DNA from: JACRCT01 sp049841135
Lineage (GTDB): Bacteria > Myxococcota > Myxococcia > Myxococcales > UBA5297
Assembly: GCA_049841135.1 (NCBI GenBank)
Contig: JASGHK010000004.1
Span: forward strand, 186,001-250,000
Direction: 5' to 3'
DNA: 64,000 nt
Position 1 is the stretch's first letter; each line of letters begins with the position of its first letter. The position numbers were made by a program, and so were the translations under genes. The notes below the pieces were generated by a model. That model was given only the letters and a program-made list of their open reading frames with translations, was not told where the DNA came from and searched no databases. This document shows, one piece after another, positions 19,662-28,557 of this stretch.

Positions 19662-20746
19662 ATGCACGCCATCGCACTCGCCGCGCTCTTCGCGCTCGCG
19701 CCACTCGTCGCTCCCGTGGACGGGGTCGACGTCGCCCAGAAGCCCAAGCACAAGTACCTGACGCTCTCGGAGATCCTGAAGCGGATGGAGGCTTCGCCCG
19801 TCGCCTACAAGATTGAGAGCTTGGACAAGCTTCCGGGGACTCCGGACAAGCTCAAGGAGCAGATTGGCAGACGGTGGTCGAGCCCGTCGCCCTCCCAAAG
19901 GTGCGCCGCGAGAACGGCAAGGTCAGCGTCTCGGACTGGCCGGCGAAGCCCGCCATCGTCGAGCCGATGGAGGAAGCCGAGAGGCTCTTCAAGGAGAAGG
20001 ACTTCGACGGCGCCGCCAAGAAGTACCGCGAGGTCATCGCCGCCGACCCGGACTACTACATCGCCTACGCGAGCCTCGGCGACTGCCTGCTCTTTGGCCC
20101 ACGCGATCCGAAGGCCGCATTGGTCCAGTACGAGAAGGCCCTCAAGCTCAACCCCGACGACTACCGGCTGCACTTCTTCCGCGGCAACACCCTCGTCGCG
20201 CTCGGCAAGAACCACGAGGCCGTCGAGGAGTTCCTCACCTCGCTCGTGCTCAAGCCCCGCAACCCTATCCTCCTGAACAAGCTGCGCGACCAGGGCGAGC
20301 CGCTCGGAATCGCCGTGGAGAGCGAGCTGCTCAGCCCCAAGGGCCTCGCCCGCCGACAAGGCGACGGCGTGAGCATCTGGGCCGACCCGGCGTGGCTCGG
20401 TTGGGCCAGCTGCAAAGGCTTCTGGCTCGGCGAGGCTTCACACCGCAAGGAGATGACCGGCTCGGAGAAGCTGGGCTGGTCGACCACCGAAGAGCTCGAG
20501 TGCCTGGCCGCGCTCCTGACCGGCGAGCAGGTGGCGCGCGAGCACGATGGCGGTCCTCCCGACCCAGCCATCCAGACGCTGCAGCAGGTCGTCGAAGACG
20601 GGCTCGCCAGCGCCTTCGTCGTCTACGAGCTGGGCTCGCGCCTCGACCCGCAGATCACGCTGAAGATCGACCGCAGCTTCCACCCCACCCTGCGCCGCTA
20701 CATCCGCAAGTACGTGCTGGGGATGGCCGCGAGCGATCCGAAGTAG
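19662..20746 (+). CDS. Exported TPR-repeat protein (one frameshift)
   Basis: About 361 aa after correction. The ATG at 19662 with GGAGG upstream gives a signal peptide (MHAIALAALFALAPLVAPVDG). A base is missing near 19865; the frame continues as TVVEPVALPKV. Tetratricopeptide repeats follow (AERLFKEKDFDGAAKKYREVIAADP, split by eye into helices, and ALVQYEKALKLNPDD). The C-terminal 150 residues match no family I recognise. It is probably a periplasmic scaffold; no partner can be named from context. Confidence 0.72.
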
Positions 20747-20839
20747 CCACCCTGCTCTGATCTGAGGCGCGGAGCGGCCTGCGAAAGATCGGCAGGTATT
20801 TCCCGACAAACCCGCCGTGGCCCCGGTCTCGAGGGGCAC

Positions 20840-21925
20840 TCAGCGTCGCCGGCGTAGGCCGGTCAGCGCCGCCACCAGGACCAGCCCCAGCGACGCGAAG
20901 CTGCCACCCACCGAGCTGCTGCAGCCGGTCGCTGGCTCAGGGTCGACCGGAGGCGGCAGCCCTGCTCCCGTGTCGGCGCTCACGGCCGGCGCTCCGGTGT
21001 CGGGAGCGCCACCCGTTACTGCGCCATCCGGCCCGACCGGAACCGCGGAGGCGTCCTCCGGGACCACCGCAGACCCGGCATCCGCCGCGGTGCTCGCATC
21101 TGCAGGCGAGGGGACTCCGGCGTCCTTGGTCTCCGCGGAGGCATCCGCTCCCGGCGCTGCCGCATCGGGCCCGGGCGCGGCGGCGTCCGGCCCGGCCACA
21201 GGGCCAGCGTCGGCGGCCGCCGGAGTCGGCTTCACGTCCTCGAACGTCTCGCCGATGGTGAAGCCGTCGTGGAAGACGATGCCGTTCTGCGTGATGGTGT
21301 TGTTCCGGTAGAGCCCCTGCTTCAGGTACTGCGTCTGGCCGGCGAACTGCGTCGCCCCGTGCGTCTTGGGGATGACCAGCTGGCCGTCGTACCAGGACTC
21401 ATAGAAGCCCTCGGACGCGTTGGACGACCACTTCACGTGGAAGACGAAGTCGTGCCAGACGCCGCGGACCAGCGGCACGTGCCAGACGGTGTTCAGGTTC
21501 ACGTCCAGCGCGATGTTCTCGCCGTAGATGTCGAACTCGACCGGCGGCGAGCCGCTGTCCCCGCTGTGGTGCCACTGGGTGAAGACCTGCCAGGTGCTGT
21601 TGTTCGGGTAGCTCGGGTCGAACATCGTCTGCCAGCGGTAGTAGCGCTCGGTCCCCTGCGGCTCGTAGCTCAGGTAGACGAGCTCGTTGCGGTTGCCGCT
21701 GGCGCCGATCGGGTTGTCGCCTTGGCGGACTTCGACGCGGATGGCCTTCGCGCCCTGCGCGACCGGCGAGTCCACGACCTTGAGCCGGTCCGCGCTGACG
21801 ATCTGCGACTTGGACCACTGGCTCAGGTCACCGGTCTCGAAGTCGCCGCGCCAGAGCACCTTCGCCTGCGCCACCGTCGGAAGCAGCACCACGACCGCCA
21901 CCATCGCCATCAACGACTTTCGCAC
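20840..21925 (-). CDS. Secreted heparin-lyase-I-like polysaccharide lyase with MYXO-CTERM
   Basis: A 361-aa protein with signal peptide (MRKSLMAMVAVVVLLPTVAQA). Residues 24-235 resemble the jelly-roll polysaccharide-lyase fold (Polysacc_lyase/PL20-like): GDFETGDLSQW, NRNELVYLS, WQVFTQWHH, DFVFHVKWSS and YLKQGLYR are characteristic. A long Asp/Ala/Pro linker then leads to a MYXO-CTERM tail (Cys, hydrophobic, RRRR). Likely a surface enzyme cleaving uronic-acid-containing polysaccharide; substrate unknown. It is divergent from a DUF4091 protein with the same linker and sorting tail, suggesting shared export and perhaps carbohydrate function. Confidence 0.78.
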   Translation of the reverse strand: MRKSLMAMVAVVVLLPTVAQAKVLWRGDFETGDLSQWSKSQIVSADRLKVVDSPVAQGAKAIRVEVRQGDNPIGASGNRNELVYLSYEPQGTERYYRWQTMFDPSYPNNSTWQVFTQWHHSGDSGSPPVEFDIYGENIALDVNLNTVWHVPLVRGVWHDFVFHVKWSSNASEGFYESWYDGQLVIPKTHGATQFAGQTQYLKQGLYRNNTITQNGIVFHDGFTIGETFEDVKPTPAAADAGPVAGPDAAAPGPDAAAPGADASAETKDAGVPSPADASTAADAGSAVVPEDASAVPVGPDGAVTGGAPDTGAPAVSADTGAGLPPPVDPEPATGCSSSVGGSFASLGLVLVAALTGLRRRR

Positions 21926-22205
21926 CCGTCACCTCGCCCTCTCGTGATTGAGGAAGCGAGGCCCCGAGCAAGGAGCGCGCCAGGGCTCTCCAAGGCGAGA
22001 GAGGCTCCGGAGAGCGAGGTGCTGGAGTCACGGTTGTCGCCTGCGGGCATCGCCAGCCCTGCGGACCGACGACCGGATGGCTCCGAGTGGAAGGCGGCGC
22101 CGCCGCGCCGCGGCCTGGGCGTTGCACAGGGCGCCCGGGCTGGAGCCGCGCCGATGGTCGGCGCACGGCGGACCAGCCCAGCCCACCCTTCCCCCCGAGT
22201 CGTCG

Positions 22206-24269
22206 ATGCCGTTCGCCGTGCTCTCCGCAGCCCTCGCCCTGGCCCTGGGCGCCCAGCCCTCGGTCTACGTCCAGCACGCCACCGCGAAGATCCGGCCCGC
22301 GGACCCGCCGGGCTCCACCACCAGCGCCGTCCTCGAAGCGGCGCGAAACGAGTTCGAGGCCTTCCAGGTCGCGGTCTACGCCGGCACCTCCGCGCTCACC
22401 GGCGTCCAGGCGAGCGCGCCCGCCCTCGTCGGCCCCGGCGGCTACGCGATCCCCGCGGCGAACGTGCGCCTGTACCGAGAGGCGCTCATCACCACGCGCT
22501 ACGCCTCGACCCAGGACGTGGCCACCGGCGCCTGGCCCGACGCGCTCGTCCCCGACGTCGACGAGACGGCCAACGAGAAGCGCAACGCCTTCCCCTTCGA
22601 CGTCCCCGCCAACGAGACGCGGGTCGTCTGGGTCGACGTGCTGGTCCCGGCGAACGCGCCCGCGGGCGACTACTCGGGCTCGATGGCGATTGCCGGCAGC
22701 GGCGGCTTCTCGGCGACCGTCCCGGTGCGGCTCACCGTTTGGCCGTTCACCCTGCCCTCGACCGCCAGCCTCGCCTCCACCTTCGGCCAGGGCTGGGACG
22801 CGATGTGCCAGGGCTACTGGGGCGGCTACAGCGCCTCGCAGTGCGGCGACGCGGGCGTCGAGCGCACGCACCAGCAGCTGGCCGCCTTCATGCTCGACCA
22901 CCGGCTCTCGGTGGACCTGGTCTACACCGGGCCCTCGAAGTCCGGCTCGAGCTACGACTGGGCGACCTGGGACGGCAAGTACGCCGCCTACTTCGACGGC
23001 ACCGCGCCGACCCGGCTCGCCGGCGCCCGGCAGACCCTCATCCGCTACGTGTGGAACTCACAGCAGGCGAGCTACGCCGCGTGGGCCTCGCACTTCAAGG
23101 CCAAGGGCTGGTTCGACCGGACCTTCGACTACACCTGCGACGAGCCGCCGGCGACCTGCGCCTGGTCGGACATCAACACCCGCGCGAACCTCATCCACGG
23201 CGCCGACCCGGAGTTCCGCACGCTGGTGACCACGACCATCCAGGAGGCGCAGCAGCAGGGCGTGCTCGGCTCCATCGACGTCCTGGCGCCGGTCATCAAC
23301 CAGATGCACGACAAGTCCGGCACCTACGGCGGCAGCCAGCGCTCGAAGTACAACTCCTTCCTGACGACCCCGGGCAACAAGCTGCTCTGGTACCAGAGCT
23401 GTATGTCCGAGGGCTGCTCCTCCAGCTCGGGCGCCAAGGGCTACGACTCGTACTCCCTGGGCTGGGCGACGCTGATGATCGACGCGCCGGCCATCCGGAA
23501 CCGGGCCCAGGAGTGGCTGAGCTACCTCTATGGAATCGAGGGCGAGCTGTACTGGGAGACCACCTTCGCCTTCAACGGCGGCAACGACCCGTGGACCAAC
23601 CAGTGGTACTTCGGCGGCAACGGCGACGGCACGCTGCTCTACCCGGGCAAGACCTCCAAGATCGGCGGGACCACGCCGGTGCCGGTGGCCAGCATCCGCC
23701 TCAAGATGCTGCGCGAGGGCATGGAGGACTACGAGTACCTCAAGCTGGTCACCGATCTTGGCGACGCGGCGTTCGCGCGCAGCCAGGCCCAGCAGGTGGC
23801 CACGACTCCGTCCTCCATCGCCTCCGACCCGGCCGCGCTCTACTCGGCGCGCAGGGCACTGGCGCAGCGGATCGTCCAGCTGCAGCAGCCGGCAGCCGGA
23901 GCCGACGCGGGCTCTCCGCCGGCTGATGCCTCCGTGCCTGCCGGTCCGGACGCCGCGCAGCCCGGCTCGGACGCAGCACAGCCGGGCCCCGATGCTTCTC
24001 TCGATGCCCTGGACGCGGCCACTCCTGGCCCCGATGCCGCCGCCTCGGGTCCTGATGCCGGGGTCACCCTCGTGATCGATGCGGGCCACTCGGAGGAGCG
24101 CGCGGACGCCGCGACCTCGGCCCCGAGACCGGATGCCGCCGCGGTGACCGAGCCGCCTATCGCCAGCTCCTGTCAGACGGTGCCGGGAGCGCCGCTCGCT
24201 TCGCTGGCCCTGCTCGGCGCCGCGCTCCTCAGGCGTCGAAGGCTCACGGGAAGCGGCAGAGCAGGGTGA
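22206..24269 (+). CDS. Secreted DUF4091/GH123-like glycosidase with MYXO-CTERM
   Basis: A 687-aa protein. The ATG at 22206 begins a short signal peptide (MPFAVLSAALALALGAQ). Residues about 20-180 form a beta-sandwich-like domain; about 190-530 resemble the DUF4091/GH123 TIM barrel, including CDEPP, where a DE pair acts in GH123 enzymes, and the terminal RLKMLREGMEDYEYL. An Asp/Ala-rich linker (about 560-640) and a tail with Cys, hydrophobic stretch and RRRR follow. A paralogue lies at 46814-48613. The last codons lie in a 63-bp sequence duplicated at 25059-25121. Confidence 0.75.
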   Translation: MPFAVLSAALALALGAQPSVYVQHATAKIRPADPPGSTTSAVLEAARNEFEAFQVAVYAGTSALTGVQASAPALVGPGGYAIPAANVRLYREALITTRYASTQDVATGAWPDALVPDVDETANEKRNAFPFDVPANETRVVWVDVLVPANAPAGDYSGSMAIAGSGGFSATVPVRLTVWPFTLPSTASLASTFGQGWDAMCQGYWGGYSASQCGDAGVERTHQQLAAFMLDHRLSVDLVYTGPSKSGSSYDWATWDGKYAAYFDGTAPTRLAGARQTLIRYVWNSQQASYAAWASHFKAKGWFDRTFDYTCDEPPATCAWSDINTRANLIHGADPEFRTLVTTTIQEAQQQGVLGSIDVLAPVINQMHDKSGTYGGSQRSKYNSFLTTPGNKLLWYQSCMSEGCSSSSGAKGYDSYSLGWATLMIDAPAIRNRAQEWLSYLYGIEGELYWETTFAFNGGNDPWTNQWYFGGNGDGTLLYPGKTSKIGGTTPVPVASIRLKMLREGMEDYEYLKLVTDLGDAAFARSQAQQVATTPSSIASDPAALYSARRALAQRIVQLQQPAAGADAGSPPADASVPAGPDAAQPGSDAAQPGPDASLDALDAATPGPDAAASGPDAGVTLVIDAGHSEERADAATSAPRPDAAAVTEPPIASSCQTVPGAPLASLALLGAALLRRRRLTGSGRAG

Positions 24270-24283
24270 CATCCAGCTCGAGC
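24221..24283. repeat. 63-bp direct repeat, copy 1
   Basis: Matches 25059-25121 at 61 of 63 positions. It covers the 3' end of the DUF4091 gene and the 3' end of a pseudogene on the other strand. The two copies bracket a lower-GC segment of about 775 bp. Confidence 0.85.
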
Positions 24284-24420
24284 GGAGCGCGTAGTCGGAT
24301 CGACATTGAGATTGATGGTGTCACGCCGTGCGCATGGCCATCGAACGGCGCCGCGCAGGCCATGTGCAGCAAGAGCGCCTGAAAGCCATGGAGATCGCGG
24401 AGCTGGTCGCCGGGGCTCAG
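24243..24420 (-). pseudogene. 3' fragment of a paralogue of the 25082-25711 lipoprotein gene
   Basis: Read on the minus strand, this stretch keeps an open frame whose last 55 or so residues align with the C-terminus of the intact lipoprotein: shared PFDG, GVT and LELDVT..LCRFP at the end, and LHGF against LHGY earlier. There is no start codon or signal peptide upstream; a stop precedes it near 24460. It is a decayed duplicate, truncated at its 5' end. Confidence 0.6.
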
Positions 24421-24451
24421 TGCCTTTGAGCGAGGACGCCCGCTTGAGCCA

Positions 24452-24877
24452 CTACCACCGTCTCATCCTCCAACCGTCTTCGTCATGTTCGAGGCAGATG
24501 CCAAACGACATATCTCTGGCAGCGAATAGAACGTCCGGCCCCCACGCAGACCGAAGCTCTTCGATTCTCGCCAGCAGCGGACCCAGCATTACGAGTACCG
24601 CCCCAGTCGCCTCCGAGTTGCGATGAAGCCAGACAACCGCATCCGCAGTCCGACTCAACAGAGTCGATGCCAGCGCGGCGGTAGGCAAGGCGGGCCGATA
24701 CGGCTGCTGCTTTGCCGTTTCCCAGAAGAGACGCCCCCAGCCTGCGGACTCGTCCTGGCTTAAGAACGCATAGTCCTTCATTAGCCCATCAAGACGGAGG
24801 CGCATCTCAGCCCTTTGCCGCTTCGCATTCTGCAGCCAAATGAGCCGTGCGATTTGCTGCTTACGGTCACTGCTCAT
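24452..24877 (-). CDS. Hypothetical protein, orphan in lower-GC island
   Basis: A 141-aa frame starting at ATG 24877 with a purine-rich leader (GAGAAAGAGAA) upstream. No recognised domain. The N-terminal third is rich in Arg, Lys and Gln (RLIWLQNAKRQRAEMRLRLD) and looks helical; there is no signal peptide or membrane segment. Base composition is visibly lower in GC than neighbouring genes and third codon positions are less biased, so it may be recently acquired or not a gene. It sits between the two 63-bp direct repeats. Confidence 0.45.
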   Translation of the reverse strand: MSSDRKQQIARLIWLQNAKRQRAEMRLRLDGLMKDYAFLSQDESAGWGRLFWETAKQQPYRPALPTAALASTLLSRTADAVVWLHRNSEATGAVLVMLGPLLARIEELRSAWGPDVLFAARDMSFGICLEHDEDGWRMRRW

Positions 24878-25058
24878 TTCTCTTTCTCACTCGGAATGAG
24901 TCGACTGCCGCTGGTTTCCATCTACATTCAACCTGACTCACTCGACTCGGTTTCGGTCGGTGGTATTGCCTGACGCATAGCAGGCCCGCCATATCTCGCT
25001 CGGCTCCAGCCAGTCACCCCCTCATTCACAACGTCTCATCTGGACGATCGTGCCGCGT

Positions 25059-25121
25059 CGCGCTCCTCAGGCGTCGAAGGCTCACGGGAAGCGGCAGAGC
25101 CGGGTGACGTCCAGCTCGAGC
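25059..25121. repeat. 63-bp direct repeat, copy 2
   Basis: Second copy of 24221-24283. It contains a remnant of the DUF4091 3' coding end that no longer belongs to a gene, plus the true 3' end of the lipoprotein gene on the minus strand. Confidence 0.85.
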
Positions 25122-25711
25122 ATGACGCCCTCGTAGTCGCGGGGCTCCACCCTGAGGTTGCCCGTCACGCCGTATTCGCGGCCGTCGAACGGCAACGGGC
25201 AGCTCAGGGCGCCGTGCCGGCCGGTACAGGTCAGAGGCCGGTACGGCGCCAGGTAGCCGTGGAGGTGGATGACCCGGGACGTGGTGTCCGTCGGCCTTGC
25301 CCTTGCCAGGACCGGGTCGGCGAAGCAGGCCTCGGGGATTCCCGCGGTGCAGGGGTAAGCCGGCGGGAGCCAGACCCGCCCACGAATCGCCACCTCGCCG
25401 GCCTTCGGGTGACCGAGCACCTTCGCGAGCGGCTCGAACCGGTCGCTTGGCTTGCAAAGCTGGATCTGGCCCTTCCCGTCGAGGCCTGCGTCGATCAGCT
25501 TCCACTCGATCGGCTCTGGAGTCGGAACGGGCGTGGCATCGGCAACGTCGGCTCCTGCGTCCGGCTCGACCGCACCAGTGTCTGGCGACACAGCGGCCGC
25601 TTGGGAGGCATCGAGGCCGGGAGCCGCCGGATATTCCGGCTGCGGTACCGGTTTCGCCTCCGCGCAGGCGAGCGCCAGAAGCAGCACCACGGACCCGACC
25701 ACCCGCCTCAT
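25082..25711 (-). CDS. Hypothetical lipoprotein
   Basis: A 209-aa protein with a lipoprotein signal (MRRVVGSVVLLLALACAE; Cys at 16). Residues 20-70 are a Pro/Ala/Asp linker. The remainder contains four Cys and a segment LPPAYPCTAGIPEACFADP and HLHGYLAPYRPLTC that I do not recognise. GGAGGT lies 6 nt before the ATG. A truncated second copy of its 3' end is at 24243-24420. Outer-membrane or periplasmic anchoring is inferred from the lipobox; function unknown. Confidence 0.7.
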   Translation of the reverse strand: MRRVVGSVVLLLALACAEAKPVPQPEYPAAPGLDASQAAAVSPDTGAVEPDAGADVADATPVPTPEPIEWKLIDAGLDGKGQIQLCKPSDRFEPLAKVLGHPKAGEVAIRGRVWLPPAYPCTAGIPEACFADPVLARARPTDTTSRVIHLHGYLAPYRPLTCTGRHGALSCPLPFDGREYGVTGNLRVEPRDYEGVMLELDVTRLCRFP

Positions 25712-25801
25712 TGACGACCTCCAGCCTTGGCGATTGCCAGTGCCTTGGAATGGTTGCCCAGCCGGGACGGTCTACCCAAGGCTTGGAGCGAGGCCAAGAC
25801 C

Positions 25802-26218
25802 ATGGACATCAGACAAACCCTCGACTGCCGGCAGTACCCGACGTCGACCGGCTGCACGCTCACGATCTCCGGGACGCGCGACGAGGTCCTCCGGGCCGGA
25901 CTGGCGCATGCCCAGGCCGTCCACGGAGAGCGCGACACGCCGCAACTGCGCATCGAGCTGGACCGCGCCATGGAGCCCGAGCGCCCCGTCGCGCCCCAGC
26001 CCGGTCGCAAGATCGCCGACTGCCGGACCATCCCCAGCGACATCGCCTGCTCGCTGACCATCAGCGGGCAAGAAGACGAAGTGGTCCGAGCAGCGGTCGA
26101 CCACGCGGTCGCCGACCACCAGCACGCGCGCAGCCAGGAGCTGATCCAGGAAGTGCGCAGCGGCCTGATCGACGAGTCGCGCTACGTCTCGCAGGGTGAG
26201 GGTGCGCCGGCGTATTAG
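25802..26218 (+). CDS. Double DUF1059-like small protein
   Basis: 138 aa with two copies of a short domain: residues about 8-50 (DCRQYPTSTGCTLTISG, then DEVLRAGLAHAQAVHG) and about 76-120 (DCRTIPSDIACSLTISG, then DEVVRAAVDHAVADHQH). This matches the DUF1059 pattern of paired Cys and C-terminal His, of unknown function. The ATG at 25802 is preferred, with GAGG upstream, over a longer frame from 25727. There is no signal peptide, so probably cytosolic. Confidence 0.65.
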   Translation: MDIRQTLDCRQYPTSTGCTLTISGTRDEVLRAGLAHAQAVHGERDTPQLRIELDRAMEPERPVAPQPGRKIADCRTIPSDIACSLTISGQEDEVVRAAVDHAVADHQHARSQELIQEVRSGLIDESRYVSQGEGAPAY

Positions 26219-26324
26219 GAGCGGCGGCAGCCACACGCGCGACCTTGCGTAAGATATGTCAGTACCCATCAACATCGTCCGAGGCCGCGAGACGCACGGA
26301 ACGAGCAGACGAAGCTCTGCCCCT

Positions 26325-26393
26325 CGACGAGCTCGGGGTGTCGGGCACGACGAGCTCGGGGTGTCGGGCACGACAAGCTCGGGTGTCGTGGCA
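26325..26393. repeat. Three 23-bp tandem repeats
   Basis: Units start at 26325, 26348 and 26371; the first two are identical and the third differs by a few bases. The core is CGACGAGCTCGGGGTGTCGG. Related units occur in the opposite orientation at 29133-29213, on the other side of the Cpx-like operon. Confidence 0.75.
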
Positions 26394-26419
26394 ACGGGCT
26401 CGGCGTCGTTCGAGCAGTG

Positions 26420-27757
26420 CTAGCGAGCTCCGGGGACCTTGAACCGGAAGGTCGTCCCCTTCCCCGCGACGCTCTCGACGCCGATGGTGCCGCCGTGCGC
26501 TTCGACGATCCGCCGGGCGAGCGCCAGACCTAGCCCCACCCCGCCGGCCTTCCTCGACCGGCTGCGCTCGGTGCGGAAGAAGGGCCGGAAGAGGTCGGGC
26601 AGGTCCTTCTCTTCGATGCCGATGCCCTCGTCCTTCACCTCGACCACCAGCTGACCATTGGTGCTCGAGGCGGCCAGCGCGACCGGCTTGTCGGCCTCGG
26701 AGTACTTGGCGGCGTTGTCGAGCAGGTTGTCGACGACGCGCCGGAGCATGGTGGGGTCGGCCTGCACGTCGGGGAGATCCGCGCCGAGCGCGACCTTGAG
26801 CCTCCGCTCCGGCCGGGTGCTTCGGAACTTCTCGGCCGAGGCCTCGAGGATGGTCCGTGCCGGTAGCCGCTCCAGCCGCAGCGGCATCGCGCCGCCCTTG
26901 CCCTGCATCAGGTCCAGCCGCGCGACGCTGAGCACGTCTTCGACCAGCCGCTCGAGCTCGCCGAGGTCGGTGGTGATGTCGGCGAGGTAGGCCTTGGCCT
27001 TCTCGGCATCGCCCTCGCTCGCCAGCTCCAGCGCCACACGGATTCGCGCCAGCGGCGTGCGCAGCTCGTGCGAGACGTTCGCCAGGAGCTCCTTCTCGCC
27101 GCGCACCAGCTTCTCGAGCCGGTCCGCCATCTCGTCGAAGGCCGAGGCGAGCTGGCCGACTTCATCCCTGCGCTTGAGTCTCGTTCGCGCCGACAGGTCG
27201 CCCGAGCCCAGCTGACGTGCCGCGGCGGTGAGCTTCTCGATCGGCTTGGTGATGGTCCGCGCCAGCGGGAACGAGCCCGCCGCCAGCGCCAGCGCCACCG
27301 CGACCAGCATCAGGGCCATGCGCGAGAGCTGGTGGGCGAACGGCAAGCCGCGCAGCACGACGTACGCCACCGGCTTGCCGGCATCGTTGATGGGCAGCGC
27401 GAAGAGGTGCTCGTGCGGCACGTTGAGCGGGTCGGCCTGGAGCCGACGTGCATCCTGCGGCTTGAGCGCCGGGACCGGCGGGTCGACGTTGGTCGCCACC
27501 AGCGTGCCGTCGAGCCGGTAGATGGTCGCCTCGACTCCCAACAGCTCGTTCTCGCGCTTCAGGTCGCGCTCGATGACCTCCGGCCGGTCGAGGTCCATGG
27601 CGCGCGCGCTCAGGTAGTTGGCGAGCCGCTCAGGGTAGGCGCGCCACTTCGGCGCGCGCCCGAACGCCCAGCCGACGACCCCTGCCGCGACGGCGATGAA
27701 CAGCAGCATCAGGACGCCGTGCGCGTAGACCCTCCAGAACATGCGGCCGTGGCGCAT
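26420..27757 (-). CDS. CpxA-like sensor histidine kinase
   Basis: A 445-aa membrane kinase. Two membrane segments (about 10-33 and 145-165) flank a periplasmic sensor domain of about 110 residues. A HAMP domain follows (about 165-220), then the H-box ANVSHELRTPL with phospho-acceptor H230, and an ATPase domain with N-, G1- and G2-type motifs (NLLDNAAKYS, DEGIGI, GVGLGLALARRIVEAHGG). It starts 3 bp after the stop of the response-regulator gene, so translation is probably coupled. With the upstream CpxP-like gene this looks like an envelope-stress system. Confidence 0.88.
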   Translation of the reverse strand: MRHGRMFWRVYAHGVLMLLFIAVAAGVVGWAFGRAPKWRAYPERLANYLSARAMDLDRPEVIERDLKRENELLGVEATIYRLDGTLVATNVDPPVPALKPQDARRLQADPLNVPHEHLFALPINDAGKPVAYVVLRGLPFAHQLSRMALMLVAVALALAAGSFPLARTITKPIEKLTAAARQLGSGDLSARTRLKRRDEVGQLASAFDEMADRLEKLVRGEKELLANVSHELRTPLARIRVALELASEGDAEKAKAYLADITTDLGELERLVEDVLSVARLDLMQGKGGAMPLRLERLPARTILEASAEKFRSTRPERRLKVALGADLPDVQADPTMLRRVVDNLLDNAAKYSEADKPVALAASSTNGQLVVEVKDEGIGIEEKDLPDLFRPFFRTERSRSRKAGGVGLGLALARRIVEAHGGTIGVESVAGKGTTFRFKVPGAR

Positions 27758-27760
27758 CGG

Positions 27761-28465
27761 TCACTCGCCTTCCTTGGCCAGCATGTAGCCCGCGCCGCGC
27801 ACCGTCTTGAGCATCTTCGGGTGACGGGGGTCGTCGCCCAGCTTGGCGCGCAGCCGGGAGACGTGGACGTCGATGGAGCGGTCGAAGCTCTCCTCGGCGT
27901 TGCCCTTGGCCACCTCCATCAGCTGCTCGCGCGAGAGCACCCGGCCGGCGCGCTCGGCCAGCACCTTGAGCAGGTCGAACTCATAGCTCGTCAGGGAGAG
28001 CTCGCGGCCCTCGAGCGTCGCCCGCCGGCCGCCGGGGTCGACCTTGAGCGAGCCGACCTCGATCACCTTGGTGGACGGCCCGACCTTGCCCTTGGCCCGG
28101 CGCAGGAGCGCGTTGATGCGCGCCAAGAGCTCACGCGGCGAGTAGGGCTTGGGCAGGTAGTCGTCCGCGCCCAGCTCCAGGCCCATCACCCGGTCGGCCT
28201 CCTCGCCGCGGGCGGTGAGCATGACGATGGGCACGTCGCTGCGCTCGCGGAGGGCGCGGCAGACCTGCAGGCCGTCCATGCCGGGGAGCATCACGTCGAG
28301 CAGCACGACGTCGAAGCGGTGGCGCAGCGCCTCATCGAGGCCCTTGGCGCCGTCGCCGACGACGGTGACCACCACCTGGTGGCCCTGCAGGTAGTCGGCG
28401 GTCAGACGAGCGAGCCGTTCGTCGTCTTCGACGAGCAGCGCGGTGATGGTCGGTTCGGTGGTCAT
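27761..28465 (-). CDS. OmpR/CpxR-family response regulator
   Basis: A 234-aa protein with a receiver domain (acidic pocket EDD near residue 13, phospho-acceptor D57 in LLDVMLPG, and K of PKPYSP) and a winged-helix DNA-binding domain ending in KTVRGAGYML, as in OmpR/PhoB regulators. It is the cognate partner of the kinase immediately downstream, and lies 92 bp after the CpxP-like gene on the same strand. Autoregulation of the operon is likely from the Cpx precedent but no binding site was identified. Confidence 0.9.
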   Translation of the reverse strand: MTTEPTITALLVEDDERLARLTADYLQGHQVVVTVVGDGAKGLDEALRHRFDVVLLDVMLPGMDGLQVCRALRERSDVPIVMLTARGEEADRVMGLELGADDYLPKPYSPRELLARINALLRRAKGKVGPSTKVIEVGSLKVDPGGRRATLEGRELSLTSYEFDLLKVLAERAGRVLSREQLMEVAKGNAEESFDRSIDVHVSRLRAKLGDDPRHPKMLKTVRGAGYMLAKEGE

Positions 28466-28557
28466 TGCGCCGACATCCTATCCCCCGTTCGTCCCCTGGC
28501 GATGCCGGAGTCGAAGGACGTCCCATCGCCTTCGACTCCGGCAACTCGTCCGCCTCG

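Noticed and set aside
24306..24626. Plus-strand 106-aa frame in the lower-GC island
   Set aside because: No ribosome-binding site or homology; it overlaps the pseudogene and the minus-strand orphan frame, which fit better.
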